Positions 1-6,158 of a stretch of 13,376 nt of DNA are shown in pieces. Origin of the DNA: CAZGSG01 sp964528095. Its GTDB lineage: Bacteria; Bacteroidota; Bacteroidia; Chitinophagales; Chitinophagaceae. Position numbers and translations under genes: made by a program. The stretch lies in assembly GCA_964528095.1 (NCBI GenBank), contig CAZGSG010000153.1:1-13376 (forward strand). The letters are read 5' to 3'. The notes below the pieces were generated by a model. That model had not been told where the DNA came from. It did not search any database and saw only the letters and a program-made list of their open reading frames with translations. Each line of letters opens with the position of its first letter. The stretch's first letter is position 1.

Positions 1-1044
1 CTGGTTTACTCTTGCACTGATATCTTTTTTATTGCCTTTACCACCAACAATAGTTGTATTGTCTTTGTCAATTGTAACAGAAGAAGCTTGTCCTAAAGAA
101 GTGAGATCCGCACCTTCTAATTTATGCCCCAACTCTTCGCTGATCACAGTACCTGCGGTCAGGATAGCAATATCAGTCAGCATTTCTTTCCTGCGATCTC
201 CGAAGCCCGGAGCTTTTACAGCAGCTACTTTAATAGTGCCGCGCAGTTTGTTTACTACCAATGTTGCCAAAGCTTCACCTTCCAGGTCTTCCGCAATGAT
301 CAATAAAGGACGACCGCTTTGAGCAACTTTCTCCAGGATATGAAGAATGTCTTTCATTGCAGAGATCTTTTTATCATAGATCAGGATATAAGGATTCTGC
401 AATTCAGCTTCCATTTTTTCGCTGTTAGTAACGAAATAGGGAGATATATAACCACGATCGAATTGCATACCTTCTACAACGTCAACGGTCGTATCAGTTC
501 CTTTTGCTTCTTCTACAGTGATAACGCCTTCTTTACCTACTTTACCAAACGCTTCTGCGATCAGTTTACCGATCGTTTCGTCGTTGTTAGCAGAGATAGT
601 AGCTACCTGCTGGATTTTCTTGCTGTCATTTCCAACAGTCTGGCTCTGACCTTTAAGATTTTCCACTACCAGTTTCACCGCTTTATCAATACCGCGTTTC
701 AGGTCCATTGGGTTAGCTCCCGCCGCGACTATTTTCAGCCCTTCGCTGATGATAGATTGTGCAAGAACGGTTGCAGTAGTAGTACCATCACCTGCAATAT
801 CGGCAGTCTTAGATGCTACTTCTTTCACCATTTGGGCACCCATATTCTCAATTGGGTCTTCCAGTTCAATTTCTTTTGCTACAGTTACACCATCTTTAGT
901 TACAGAAGGTGCACCGAATTTCTTTTCAATAACAACGTTACGGCCTTTTGGACCAAGGGTTACTTTCACAGCGTTGGCGAGGATGTCAACACCTTTTTTC
1001 ATTCTGTTTCTTGCTTCAATATCGAAGAAGATTTGTTTTGCCAT
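1..1044 (-). CDS. groEL: Chaperonin GroEL (60 kDa), 3' part missing at window edge
   Basis: GroEL is the ATP-driven cytoplasmic folding chamber that works with the GroES lid. The frame is open from an ATG at 1042-1044 to the left edge, giving the N-terminal 348 residues of about 545. It begins MAKQIFFDIEAR. The nucleotide-binding signatures are visible: VTLGPKGRNV at residues 28-37 and AGDGTTTATVL at 84-94, where D86 matches the ATPase aspartate D87 of E. coli. The apical domain follows, with EGMQFDRGYISPYF at 191-204 and VKAPGFGDRRKEML at 276-289. The equatorial C-terminus lies outside the window. groES ends 85 bases upstream on the same strand, and I see no promoter box in that gap, so the two are probably one transcript. 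No Shine-Dalgarno sequence is evident. Reading frames of 246 and 101 codons on the opposite strand are antisense shadows. Confidence 0.98.
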   Translation of the reverse strand, partial: MAKQIFFDIEARNRMKKGVDILANAVKVTLGPKGRNVVIEKKFGAPSVTKDGVTVAKEIELEDPIENMGAQMVKEVASKTADIAGDGTTTATVLAQSIISEGLKIVAAGANPMDLKRGIDKAVKLVVENLKGQSQTVGNDSKKIQQVATISANNDETIGKLIAEAFGKVGKEGVITVEEAKGTDTTVDVVEGMQFDRGYISPYFVTNSEKMEAELQNPYILIYDKKISAMKDILHILEKVAQSGRPLLIIAEDLEGEALATLVVNKLRGTIKVAAVKAPGFGDRRKEMLTDIAILTAGTVISEELGHKLEGADLTSLGQASSVTIDKDNTTIVGGKGNKKDISARVNQ

Positions 1045-1103
1045 TTTATTGTAGTTTGAAGTTTTTTAATTGTGTTTGCCGGATAATTTGTAACGGCTAA
1101 CGA

Positions 1104-1125
1104 TCTGCTAATTTGCCAGAGCAGA
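1104..1125 (-). other. Hairpin in the groES-groEL intercistronic gap
   Basis: A 6-bp perfect inverted repeat, TCTGCT (1104-1109) and AGCAGA (1120-1125), has a 10-base loop and lies 5 bases past the groES stop. No T-run follows on the minus strand, so it does not look like a full terminator. It could be an RNA processing or stability element that sets groES and groEL levels, or it could be chance. Confidence 0.25.
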
Positions 1126-1129
1126 CCAT

Positions 1130-1411
1130 TTATACGATCGCTAGAATATCAGACTCTCTCATGATAAGGTACTCTTCACCTTCAATTTGAATTTCAGTGC
1201 CGGCATATTTACCATATAATACAGTATCTCCGGTCTTCACAGTTACTGGTTCGTCTTTTTTTCCAGGTCCCGCGGCAATAACGATACCACGCTGAGGCTT
1301 TTCTTTTGCAGTGTCAGGAATGATTATACCACCAGCTGTTTTTTCTTCAGCTGCCGCTGCCTTTACTATTACCCTGTCATGAAGTGGGGTAACATTGACT
1401 TTCTTAGCCAT
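1130..1411 (-). CDS. groES: Co-chaperonin GroES (10 kDa)
   Basis: GroES forms the heptameric lid of the GroEL folding chamber in the cytoplasm. The 93-residue product has the usual length and is recognisable from end to end. It starts MAKKVNVTPLHDRVIVK; the mobile loop, which contacts GroEL, is at about 17-34 and includes EEKTAGGIIIPD. Then come EKPQRGIVIAAGPG and GDTVLYGKYAGTEI, and the C-terminal EYLIMRESDILAIV. The ATG at 1409-1411 is the natural start. The gene is the first of the groES-groEL operon, and a Bacteroidota -7 box lies about 57 bases upstream. An inverted repeat sits at the predicted transcription start. No CIRCE element was found, so an HrcA/CIRCE switch is not supported here. 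Confidence 0.98.
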   Translation of the reverse strand: MAKKVNVTPLHDRVIVKAAAAEEKTAGGIIIPDTAKEKPQRGIVIAAGPGKKDEPVTVKTGDTVLYGKYAGTEIQIEGEEYLIMRESDILAIV

Positions 1412-1448
1412 AATTGTATTGATTTTTGATTTGTTGAATTACTTAACA

Positions 1449-1464
1449 TCCCTTGAAATAGGGA
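1449..1464. promoter_or_regulatory. Inverted repeat at predicted groES transcription start (possible operator)
   Basis: TCCCT (1449-1453) and AGGGA (1460-1464) form a perfect 5-bp inverted repeat with a 6-base spacer. It begins 4 bases downstream of the groES -7 box, so it overlaps the expected start of the transcript. That place suits a repressor site or a short hairpin at the RNA 5' end. It does not match CIRCE. With only 5 bp per arm, chance is a real alternative. Confidence 0.35.
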
Positions 1465-1467
1465 CGG

Positions 1468-1475
1468 CAAATGTA
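1468..1475 (-). promoter_or_regulatory. Bacteroidota -7 promoter box for groES-groEL
   Basis: Read on the minus strand this is TACATTTG, an exact match to the TAnnTTTG consensus of the Bacteroidota primary sigma factor. The expected transcript start is near 1461, giving a leader of about 50 bases to the groES ATG. No clear TTTG-type -33 element sits 19-21 bases upstream. Confidence 0.65.
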
Positions 1476-1583
1476 CACGAATAATATGCCATTCAGGGAA
1501 GAAGTGCAAAAATTGCAGTTTACAGCCAATAGGCGAAGGTCTGCGATAAGAAGATAAGCAGAATTGGCAGCTTTTAGCAGAAA

Positions 1584-1602
1584 CCTGACGGAATGGGTCA
1601 GG
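1584..1602 (-). terminator. Weak terminator hairpin at the end of the response-regulator gene
   Basis: On the minus strand CCTGAC, a 7-base loop and GTCAGG make a 6-bp stem that overlaps the TGA stop codon. Only a short T-containing stretch (TTTCTGCT) follows, so termination would be weak. It separates the regulator from the groES promoter about 110 bases further on. Confidence 0.35.
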
Positions 1603-1972
1603 GGGTAGAAATCTTGTTTACTGCATTAGCCACCATTTCCTCCAGTTCCTTGATATCGAAGGGTTTTTGAAGAAAATAGTCAGCTCCGGCCTCGGTAGCC
1701 AGCTCGCTTACATTGTTATTGGCGCTAAAAAAGATCACCGGGATATGTTTATGATCCCCTGACTCTTTTACCAATTGAATGGCCCTGACGCCGCCAATAT
1801 CAGGAATCCAGTTATCCATTAGGATCACATCTGGCTGATGTACCTGTATATCGTCAATGATGGCAGTACACCTGTCTTTTAATACTACTTCGAAGTTCTT
1901 AGCAGTCAAAATAAGGGAACAAACCTCCAGCAGGTCTGTATCATCATCGAATATCATTACTTTTTTTGCCAT
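1598..1972 (-). CDS. Single-domain response regulator (CheY-like receiver)
   Basis: The 124-residue protein is a receiver domain and nothing else. The acidic pocket is at D9-D11 (MIFDDDTD), the phospho-acceptor is D53 (VILMDNWIPD), the switch Ser is S83 (VIFFSAN) and the invariant Lys is K103 (YFLQKPF). All residues needed for phosphorylation and switching are present. No DNA-binding or enzymatic output domain follows, so it probably acts by protein contact or as a phosphotransfer intermediate. No histidine kinase gene lies in the window, so the partner is unknown. The ATG at 1970-1972 is preceded 19 bases upstream by a TACATTTG promoter box, which supports this start. The gene is divergent from nusB across a 219-base gap and convergent with nothing; groES follows on the same strand with its own promoter. 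Confidence 0.93.
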   Translation of the reverse strand: MAKKVMIFDDDTDLLEVCSLILTAKNFEVVLKDRCTAIIDDIQVHQPDVILMDNWIPDIGGVRAIQLVKESGDHKHIPVIFFSANNNVSELATEAGADYFLQKPFDIKELEEMVANAVNKISTP

Positions 1973-1991
1973 CAGTATAATTTGCCGGTGT

Positions 1992-1999
1992 CAAATGTA
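1992..1999 (-). promoter_or_regulatory. Bacteroidota -7 promoter box for the response regulator
   Basis: The minus strand reads TACATTTG here, 19 bases before the ATG, which predicts a leader of only about a dozen bases. CTGTTC (minus strand, 2022-2027) lies 22 bases upstream of the box and could serve as the -33 element. Confidence 0.6.
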
Positions 2000-2160
2000 C
2001 GGCATTATTATTCACTCGAAGGAACAGGAATATAAAAACAGGACTCTTAATGCCCGCGCACGCATACCTGTTAAGTAAACCCTCTCTATGTGCCGGATTA
2101 AAAAAATAAGAACTCTTGCTTTTCAGGAAAAGATCTGTTCTTCCCCTGACCAAAACGCCT

Positions 2161-2168
2161 TATCTTTG
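2161..2168 (+). promoter_or_regulatory. Bacteroidota -7 promoter box for nusB
   Basis: TATCTTTG matches TAnnTTTG and lies 23 bases before the nusB ATG. CTGTTC at 2135-2140 is 20 bases upstream, the spacing expected for a -33 element, though the sequence differs from the usual TTTG. Confidence 0.65.
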
Positions 2169-2191
2169 CCGGCTCAACAGCTCTTACAGAA

Positions 2192-3118
2192 ATGATCAGT
2201 AGAAGAAATATACGGGTTAAAGTGATGCAGGCATTATATACAATTTCCACATTAGGAGATGCTTCAAAACCTGGTGAACCTCATAAGATACTACAACAAC
2301 ATTTTGACCAGGTGCGCTCGCTTTTCGTATACATTACCTGGTTTCTTACCGAAGTGACGCGTTATGCCGAGACAGCCGCTCACAAACGTGCAGGCAAACA
2401 TTTACCAAGCGAAGCAGATCTGAATGTGAACATCAAAATAGCAGGTAATGAAGTATTATGGAAAATGCTAGAAGATAAAGCATTACAGGAACAATTCAGC
2501 CAGTTAAAGCCAGAATTAAGAAGTGATCCAGAGCTGATAAAAAAAACCTATCTGGCATTGATAGAAACCCCTGAATATAAAACCTATACTTCTACACTTT
2601 CCAGGGACAAACAGGAGGAACGAAAAATTCTTGAATTTATTCTGAATGATATGTTGCTCGCAAATGAGCTTTTTGTATCACATATAGAAGAAACATTCTC
2701 AAACTGGGATGATGATGGAGATATGATCGTACAGTTGCTGGTTCAGTATATTCAAAAACCAGGCGTGTATAATTTCAAACAAATGCTGACTCCGGATAAA
2801 GATCAGTTTGCAAAAGATCTGCTCAGGACTGTTTTGGAAAAAGATGCGCATTTACAGGAATTGATCGTGCCGAAATTAAAGAACTGGGACCCCGAACGTA
2901 TCGCGATGCTGGACATGGTGCTGATGAAAATGGGCGTAAGTGAATTTCTTTATTTCGAAACCATTCCCCCAAAGGTTACGATCAATGAATATATTGATCT
3001 GGCCAAGGATTATAGTACAGCACAAAGCGGCCAGTTTGTAAATGGCATTTTAGATAACATTCATAAAGACCTGGTGCAGCAAGGGGTCATGAATAAAATT
3101 GATTACCGGAAAGCTTGA
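2192..3118 (+). CDS. nusB: Transcription antitermination factor NusB, long Bacteroidota form
   Basis: NusB binds boxA RNA with NusE (ribosomal protein S10) and helps RNA polymerase transcribe rRNA operons without premature termination. The N-terminus RRNIRVKVMQALY (4-16) is the Arg-rich boxA-binding helix of the family. The C-terminal half of the fold is at about 205-297, including NWDPERIAMLDMVLMKMG and PPKVTINEYIDLAKDYS, then FVNGILD. At 308 residues it is more than twice the E. coli protein (139); the extra material is a helical segment of roughly 150-170 residues between these two parts. Bacteroidota NusB proteins are commonly long, so I read this as a lineage form and not a fusion. The ATG at 2192 lies 23 bases after the -7 box. 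It leads a cluster with the DUF1573 gene and yajC. Confidence 0.93.
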   Translation: MISRRNIRVKVMQALYTISTLGDASKPGEPHKILQQHFDQVRSLFVYITWFLTEVTRYAETAAHKRAGKHLPSEADLNVNIKIAGNEVLWKMLEDKALQEQFSQLKPELRSDPELIKKTYLALIETPEYKTYTSTLSRDKQEERKILEFILNDMLLANELFVSHIEETFSNWDDDGDMIVQLLVQYIQKPGVYNFKQMLTPDKDQFAKDLLRTVLEKDAHLQELIVPKLKNWDPERIAMLDMVLMKMGVSEFLYFETIPPKVTINEYIDLAKDYSTAQSGQFVNGILDNIHKDLVQQGVMNKIDYRKA

Positions 3119-3149
3119 TAAGCCTCATGATACGCATGGCTTTTTTGGC

Positions 3150-3157
3150 TACATTTG
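3150..3157 (+). promoter_or_regulatory. Bacteroidota -7 promoter box for the DUF1573-yajC unit
   Basis: TACATTTG lies in the 59-base gap after nusB and 20 bases before the ATG of the lipoprotein gene. It would give a leader of about 14 bases. No clear -33 element is seen. The downstream pair may therefore be transcribed independently of nusB as well as by read-through. Confidence 0.55.
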
Positions 3158-3177
3158 CAAATTCTCAAATTAAGTCT

Positions 3178-3618
3178 ATGAAAAAAATATTTTTGTTATT
3201 GTTGATTGCGGCATCCATAGTTGCATGTAACAATGCGGATAAACAGTCATCCGGGCTTACCCAGGAGCAAAAAGACAAGGTCACGCAGGACTCCGCGAAT
3301 TTTACCAGTATTCAATGGCTGGACTCCACCTACCAGGACCTTGGTAAAATAAAAGAAGGACAAATAGTAGAAGTAAGCTATCGTTTTAAGAACAATGGCA
3401 CAAAGAATTTAATCATTGCCGATGTAACAGCGGGTTGTGGCTGTACTATTCCTGAAAAACCAGAAAAGCCTTATGTTCCTGGTGAAGAAGGCGTGATCAA
3501 GGCAAAATTTGACAGTAAGGATAGAATAGGTGAAGCGAGAAAGAACATTACAGTGACGGCCAATACCAAACCCAGTGTTTCAACAAACCTCGAGTTCAGA
3601 GCAGAAATAACCAAATAA
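3178..3618 (+). CDS. DUF1573-family lipoprotein
   Basis: The 146-residue product has a lipoprotein signal: MKK, a hydrophobic run, and a lipobox IVAC with lipidated Cys at C17. After a polar linker (18-45) comes a DUF1573 domain, an Ig-like beta-sandwich fold, with YRFKNNGTKNLIIADVTAGCGC at 68-89 being the diagnostic strand pair and Cys motif (C87, C89). The later GVIKAKFDS (105-113) and KNITVTANT (122-130) are its typical strands. Function is not established; members are usually exported in Bacteroidota. I chose the ATG at 3178 because an in-frame TTG at 3115 would overlap the nusB stop, lie upstream of the promoter box at 3150-3157, and bury the signal peptide. yajC follows after 12 bases, so the two genes are probably co-transcribed. 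Confidence 0.9.
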   Translation: MKKIFLLLLIAASIVACNNADKQSSGLTQEQKDKVTQDSANFTSIQWLDSTYQDLGKIKEGQIVEVSYRFKNNGTKNLIIADVTAGCGCTIPEKPEKPYVPGEEGVIKAKFDSKDRIGEARKNITVTANTKPSVSTNLEFRAEITK

Positions 3619-3630
3619 AAAACCAAAAAG

Positions 3631-3978
3631 ATGGATTACGTTATCACGTTATTACAAGCAAAACCAACAGCATCAGGCCCTTTCGGAAATAGTTCCACAT
3701 TGATTTTTCTTGGGTTAATGATCGTTGTATTCTGGCTGTTTTTTATACGGCCCCAGAACAAAAGAGCGAAAAATCAGAAAAAATTCATTGAAGACCTGCA
3801 GAAAGGCGCCAAGATCGTGACTATCGCAGGTATTCACGGCACCATCAATAAAGTAAATGAAGATGGAACTCTTTCAATAGAAGTCAGCCCGGGCAGCTAT
3901 ATCAAAATAGAAAAATCCGCGATCAGCATGGATTGGACAGCAGCGCTGAACAAACCAGTTGCAGCTGAGAAAAAATAA
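3631..3978 (+). CDS. yajC: Sec translocon accessory subunit YajC
   Basis: YajC is a small inner-membrane protein that associates with SecDF and the SecYEG channel during protein export. The 115-residue product has one transmembrane helix at about 22-39, followed at once by the family signature FFIRPQNKRAK (37-47). A cytoplasmic domain follows with LQKGAKIVTIAGIHGTI (56-72) and IEVSPGSYIKIEKSAI (83-98), which is the conserved YajC core. The length is normal. Its partner secDF is not in this operon but sits about 4 kb downstream in its own unit. A perfect-stem terminator begins 28 bases after the stop codon. Confidence 0.97.
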   Translation: MDYVITLLQAKPTASGPFGNSSTLIFLGLMIVVFWLFFIRPQNKRAKNQKKFIEDLQKGAKIVTIAGIHGTINKVNEDGTLSIEVSPGSYIKIEKSAISMDWTAALNKPVAAEKK

Positions 3979-4006
3979 TATTTTCAGTCAGTCAGAAAAC
4001 TTAAAC

Positions 4007-4040
4007 AAACCGGATGTCTTATCATCCGGTTTTGTTTTTT
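4007..4040 (+). terminator. Rho-independent terminator after yajC
   Basis: AAACCGGATG (4007-4016) pairs perfectly with CATCCGGTTT (4023-4032): a 10-bp stem with a 6-base loop. It is followed by TGTTTTTT. This is the clearest one-way terminator in the window. It separates the nusB-DUF1573-yajC unit from coaE. Confidence 0.9.
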
Positions 4041-4070
4041 ACCTTGGATTTTAATTTAATAACTCTTTTA

Positions 4071-4679
4071 ATGATTCATGTTGGTCTAACCGGTGGCATA
4101 GGCAGTGGTAAAAGCACGGTAGCGAAGATCTTCGCACTGCTTGGCATTCCCGTGTATTACGCTGATGAGGCCGCAAGAAAACTGATGAATGAAGACGAGG
4201 GTATTAAAGAAATGATCATTCGGCATTTCGGGATCAAAGCGTATGACAATAATGGGTTGAACCGTAGTTATATTGCCGGTATTGTTTTTAATGACCCGGA
4301 AAAACTGGCCCTGCTAAATTCCCTCACACATCCCGCTACGATCAGGCATGCGGGAGAATGGATGAAAAGCCAAACATCCCCCTATACAATAAAAGAAGCT
4401 GCTTTGTTATTTGAAAGCGGCTCAGCAGCTTCTCTCGACCTGATTATAGGTGTATATGCCCCCCGTCAACTAAGAATAGCCCGTACCCGGCTACGTGACG
4501 GAATTACCGAAGAAGAAGTGGTACACCGTATGAACAGACAGTTGGACGAGGAAGAAAAAATGAAACGCTGCGACAGGATCATCACCAATGATGAACAGCA
4601 TTTACTTATCCCACAGGTACTGGCATTGCATGAAGAATTTTTATCAGGCCACTCTAGCCACAGGCAGAATAGAAACTAA
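4071..4679 (+). CDS. coaE: Dephospho-CoA kinase
   Basis: CoaE performs the last step of coenzyme A synthesis, phosphorylating the 3'-hydroxyl of dephospho-CoA with ATP in the cytoplasm. The 202-residue product opens MIHVGLTGGIGSGKS, with the Walker A P-loop at 8-15. The conserved catalytic-region aspartate is D32 in YYADEAARKL. The lid and CoA-binding signatures follow as LTHPATI and EAALLFESG, then the C-terminal RIITNDE. The length is typical. The in-frame ATG at 4014 lies inside the yajC terminator stem, so I chose the ATG at 4071, which places the first beta strand directly before the P-loop. A weaker promoter-like TACCTTGG lies at 4040-4047. The stop codon overlaps the start of the next terminator. 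Confidence 0.96.
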   Translation: MIHVGLTGGIGSGKSTVAKIFALLGIPVYYADEAARKLMNEDEGIKEMIIRHFGIKAYDNNGLNRSYIAGIVFNDPEKLALLNSLTHPATIRHAGEWMKSQTSPYTIKEAALLFESGSAASLDLIIGVYAPRQLRIARTRLRDGITEEEVVHRMNRQLDEEEKMKRCDRIITNDEQHLLIPQVLALHEEFLSGHSSHRQNRN

Positions 4680-4728
4680 AAGGTCGGCATTCAAAACAGG
4701 AACTCTCCCGGTTAAATGTCGACCTTTT
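4678..4728. terminator. Bidirectional terminator between coaE and the aminotransferase gene
   Basis: AAAAGGTCGGCAT (4678-4690) pairs with ATGTCGACCTTTT (4716-4728), a 13-position stem with one G-T wobble on the plus strand, around a 25-base loop. Both arms are flanked by A/T runs suited to termination of the two convergent genes. The loop is longer than usual, and on the minus strand the wobble becomes a mismatch. Confidence 0.75.
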
Positions 4729-4744
4729 AATAATTTGTGCTGAT

Positions 4745-5935
4745 CTATTTCAGATTCAGCAAGGCTTTTTTAATGCGTGCCCAGGCTTCTTCGATTTTTG
4801 GAAGGCTATTCGCAAAAGAAAAACGAACGCAATCCGGATCTCCAAATGCCTCACCCATTACTGAAGAAACATTTGCAGTATTCAGTAGATACATACAAAA
4901 ATCACCGGATGTATGAATTACTGTTTGTCCATCTGATTTACCATAATAAGCACTGATATCCGGGAAGATATAAAAAGCGCCTTCAGGGTCGGAGCATTCG
5001 ATACCAGGGATATCGCTCACCAGTTCCAATACTCTTTTTCTGCGGCGTGCAAATTCTTCTACCATCTCCAGACTTGGGCGCAGATCCGTGGTCAGTGCGG
5101 TCACAGCCGCTTTCTGTGTAATGGAGCAGGTACCGCTGGTAAACTGGCCCTGTATCTTTTCACTGCCCTTTGCGATCTCTACGCTTGAAGCGGTATAACC
5201 AAGCCTCCAGCCTGTCATTGCAAATCCTTTACTCAATCCGTTGACAATAACAACACGGTCTTTTATATCCTCGAACTGCGCAATACTTTCATGTTTGCCA
5301 ACAAAATTGATGTATTCATAGATCTCGTCGGAGATGATGGTAATGTTTGGATATTTTCTAAAAACATTCACCAGGCCTTCCAACTCGTCTTTGCTGTATA
5401 CTGCACCACTTGGATTGCAGGGAGATGAAAAAAGAAATACGTTCGTATGCGGAGTTATTGCTGCTTCCAGTTGTTTTGGAGAGATCTTGAATCCTTCTTT
5501 TGCAGTCGTTTTTATCTCCACTACCCTTCCCCTTGCGATTTTTACGAGTTCACTATAAGTGACCCAATAAGGAGTAGGAATGATCACTTCATCATTTTCA
5601 TCTACCAAAGCAAGGATGGTGTTGGCCAGGCTTTGTTTAGCTCCTGTTGATACAACAATATTCTCTGGTTTATAATCAAGCCCGTTATCTCTTTTTAATT
5701 TGCTGCAAATTGCTTCCCGCAGATCGAGAAAACCGGGTACCGGTGTATAGTGACTCCAGTTATCTTTTATTGCTTTAATTGCGGCATCCTTAATATGTTC
5801 GGGGGTGTCGAAATCAGGCTCACCAAGACTAAGGTCGATTACATCAATTCCTTTGGCACGTAATTCACGTCCAAGTTTTGCCATTTTAAGAGTTTCTGGT
5901 TCATTGAAACGCTGCAAAAAAGAAGATAACTGCAT
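4745..5935 (-). CDS. PLP-dependent aminotransferase, class I/II (aspartate aminotransferase-like)
   Basis: This is a fold-type I aminotransferase, probably cytoplasmic and moving amino groups between an amino acid and a 2-oxo acid. Numbered from the ATG, the 396-residue protein has the PLP lysine K236 in NGLSKGFAMTGWRLGY, the Asn of SPCNPSG (N174), the ring-binding D203 with Y206 in ISDEIYE, W124 in TPYWVTY, and the substrate-carboxylate arginine R371 in CVRFSFA. K100 in STGAKQ resembles the residue used by subgroup Ib aspartate aminotransferases for the side-chain carboxylate, so aspartate is the likely substrate, but sequence alone does not settle it. An in-frame TTG at 5992 would add 19 residues, but it lies inside the promoter box; the ATG at 5935 starts at the family's usual N-terminus. 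It converges with coaE. Confidence 0.93.
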   Translation of the reverse strand: MQLSSFLQRFNEPETLKMAKLGRELRAKGIDVIDLSLGEPDFDTPEHIKDAAIKAIKDNWSHYTPVPGFLDLREAICSKLKRDNGLDYKPENIVVSTGAKQSLANTILALVDENDEVIIPTPYWVTYSELVKIARGRVVEIKTTAKEGFKISPKQLEAAITPHTNVFLFSSPCNPSGAVYSKDELEGLVNVFRKYPNITIISDEIYEYINFVGKHESIAQFEDIKDRVVIVNGLSKGFAMTGWRLGYTASSVEIAKGSEKIQGQFTSGTCSITQKAAVTALTTDLRPSLEMVEEFARRRKRVLELVSDIPGIECSDPEGAFYIFPDISAYYGKSDGQTVIHTSGDFCMYLLNTANVSSVMGEAFGDPDCVRFSFANSLPKIEEAWARIKKALLNLK

Positions 5936-5989
5936 GGGGTTTTGTTTGAATAATAAAAGTTGATTGCTGGCCGGTTGGCTAACGAGTTG

Positions 5990-5997
5990 CAAATGTA
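5990..5997 (-). promoter_or_regulatory. Bacteroidota -7 promoter box for the aminotransferase gene
   Basis: The minus strand reads TACATTTG. The predicted transcript start is near 5983, leaving a leader of about 48 bases before the ATG at 5935. This placement rules out translation from the TTG at 5990-5992. No obvious -33 element is visible. Confidence 0.6.
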
Positions 5998-6158
5998 TGA
6001 AATTGAAAGAAAGAAGAAGGGTTATTCAACAAACAAAAGCATCGATACATGAAATCATTTAAAGGAATTTTTAATTCCATAATAAAAACGAATGATTGTT
6101 ATTCTATAAGTTGATTTTTGTATAAGCGACTTCTTACCTTGTTGCGATATAAACGCCT

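Noticed and set aside
32..1059. Plus-strand frames of 96, 246 and 101 codons
   Set aside because: They lie antisense to groEL, whose minus-strand frame is complete and highly conserved. Their translations show no recognisable domain.
1412..1597. Possible CIRCE element for groESL
   Set aside because: I looked for TTAGCACTC-N9-GAGTGCTAA on both strands upstream of groES and found nothing close. The only dyad is TCCCT/AGGGA.
1857..2153. Overlapping 73-codon (plus) and 69-codon (minus) frames between the response regulator and nusB
   Set aside because: They cover the response-regulator 5' end and the divergent promoter region with two -7 boxes, and look like neither a known protein nor a coding composition.
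6064..6078. Hairpin GGAATT-TTT-AATTCC as terminator of the serine hydrolase gene
   Set aside because: It lies about 80 bases past the stop codon, the stem is mostly A-T, and no long T-run follows on the minus strand.
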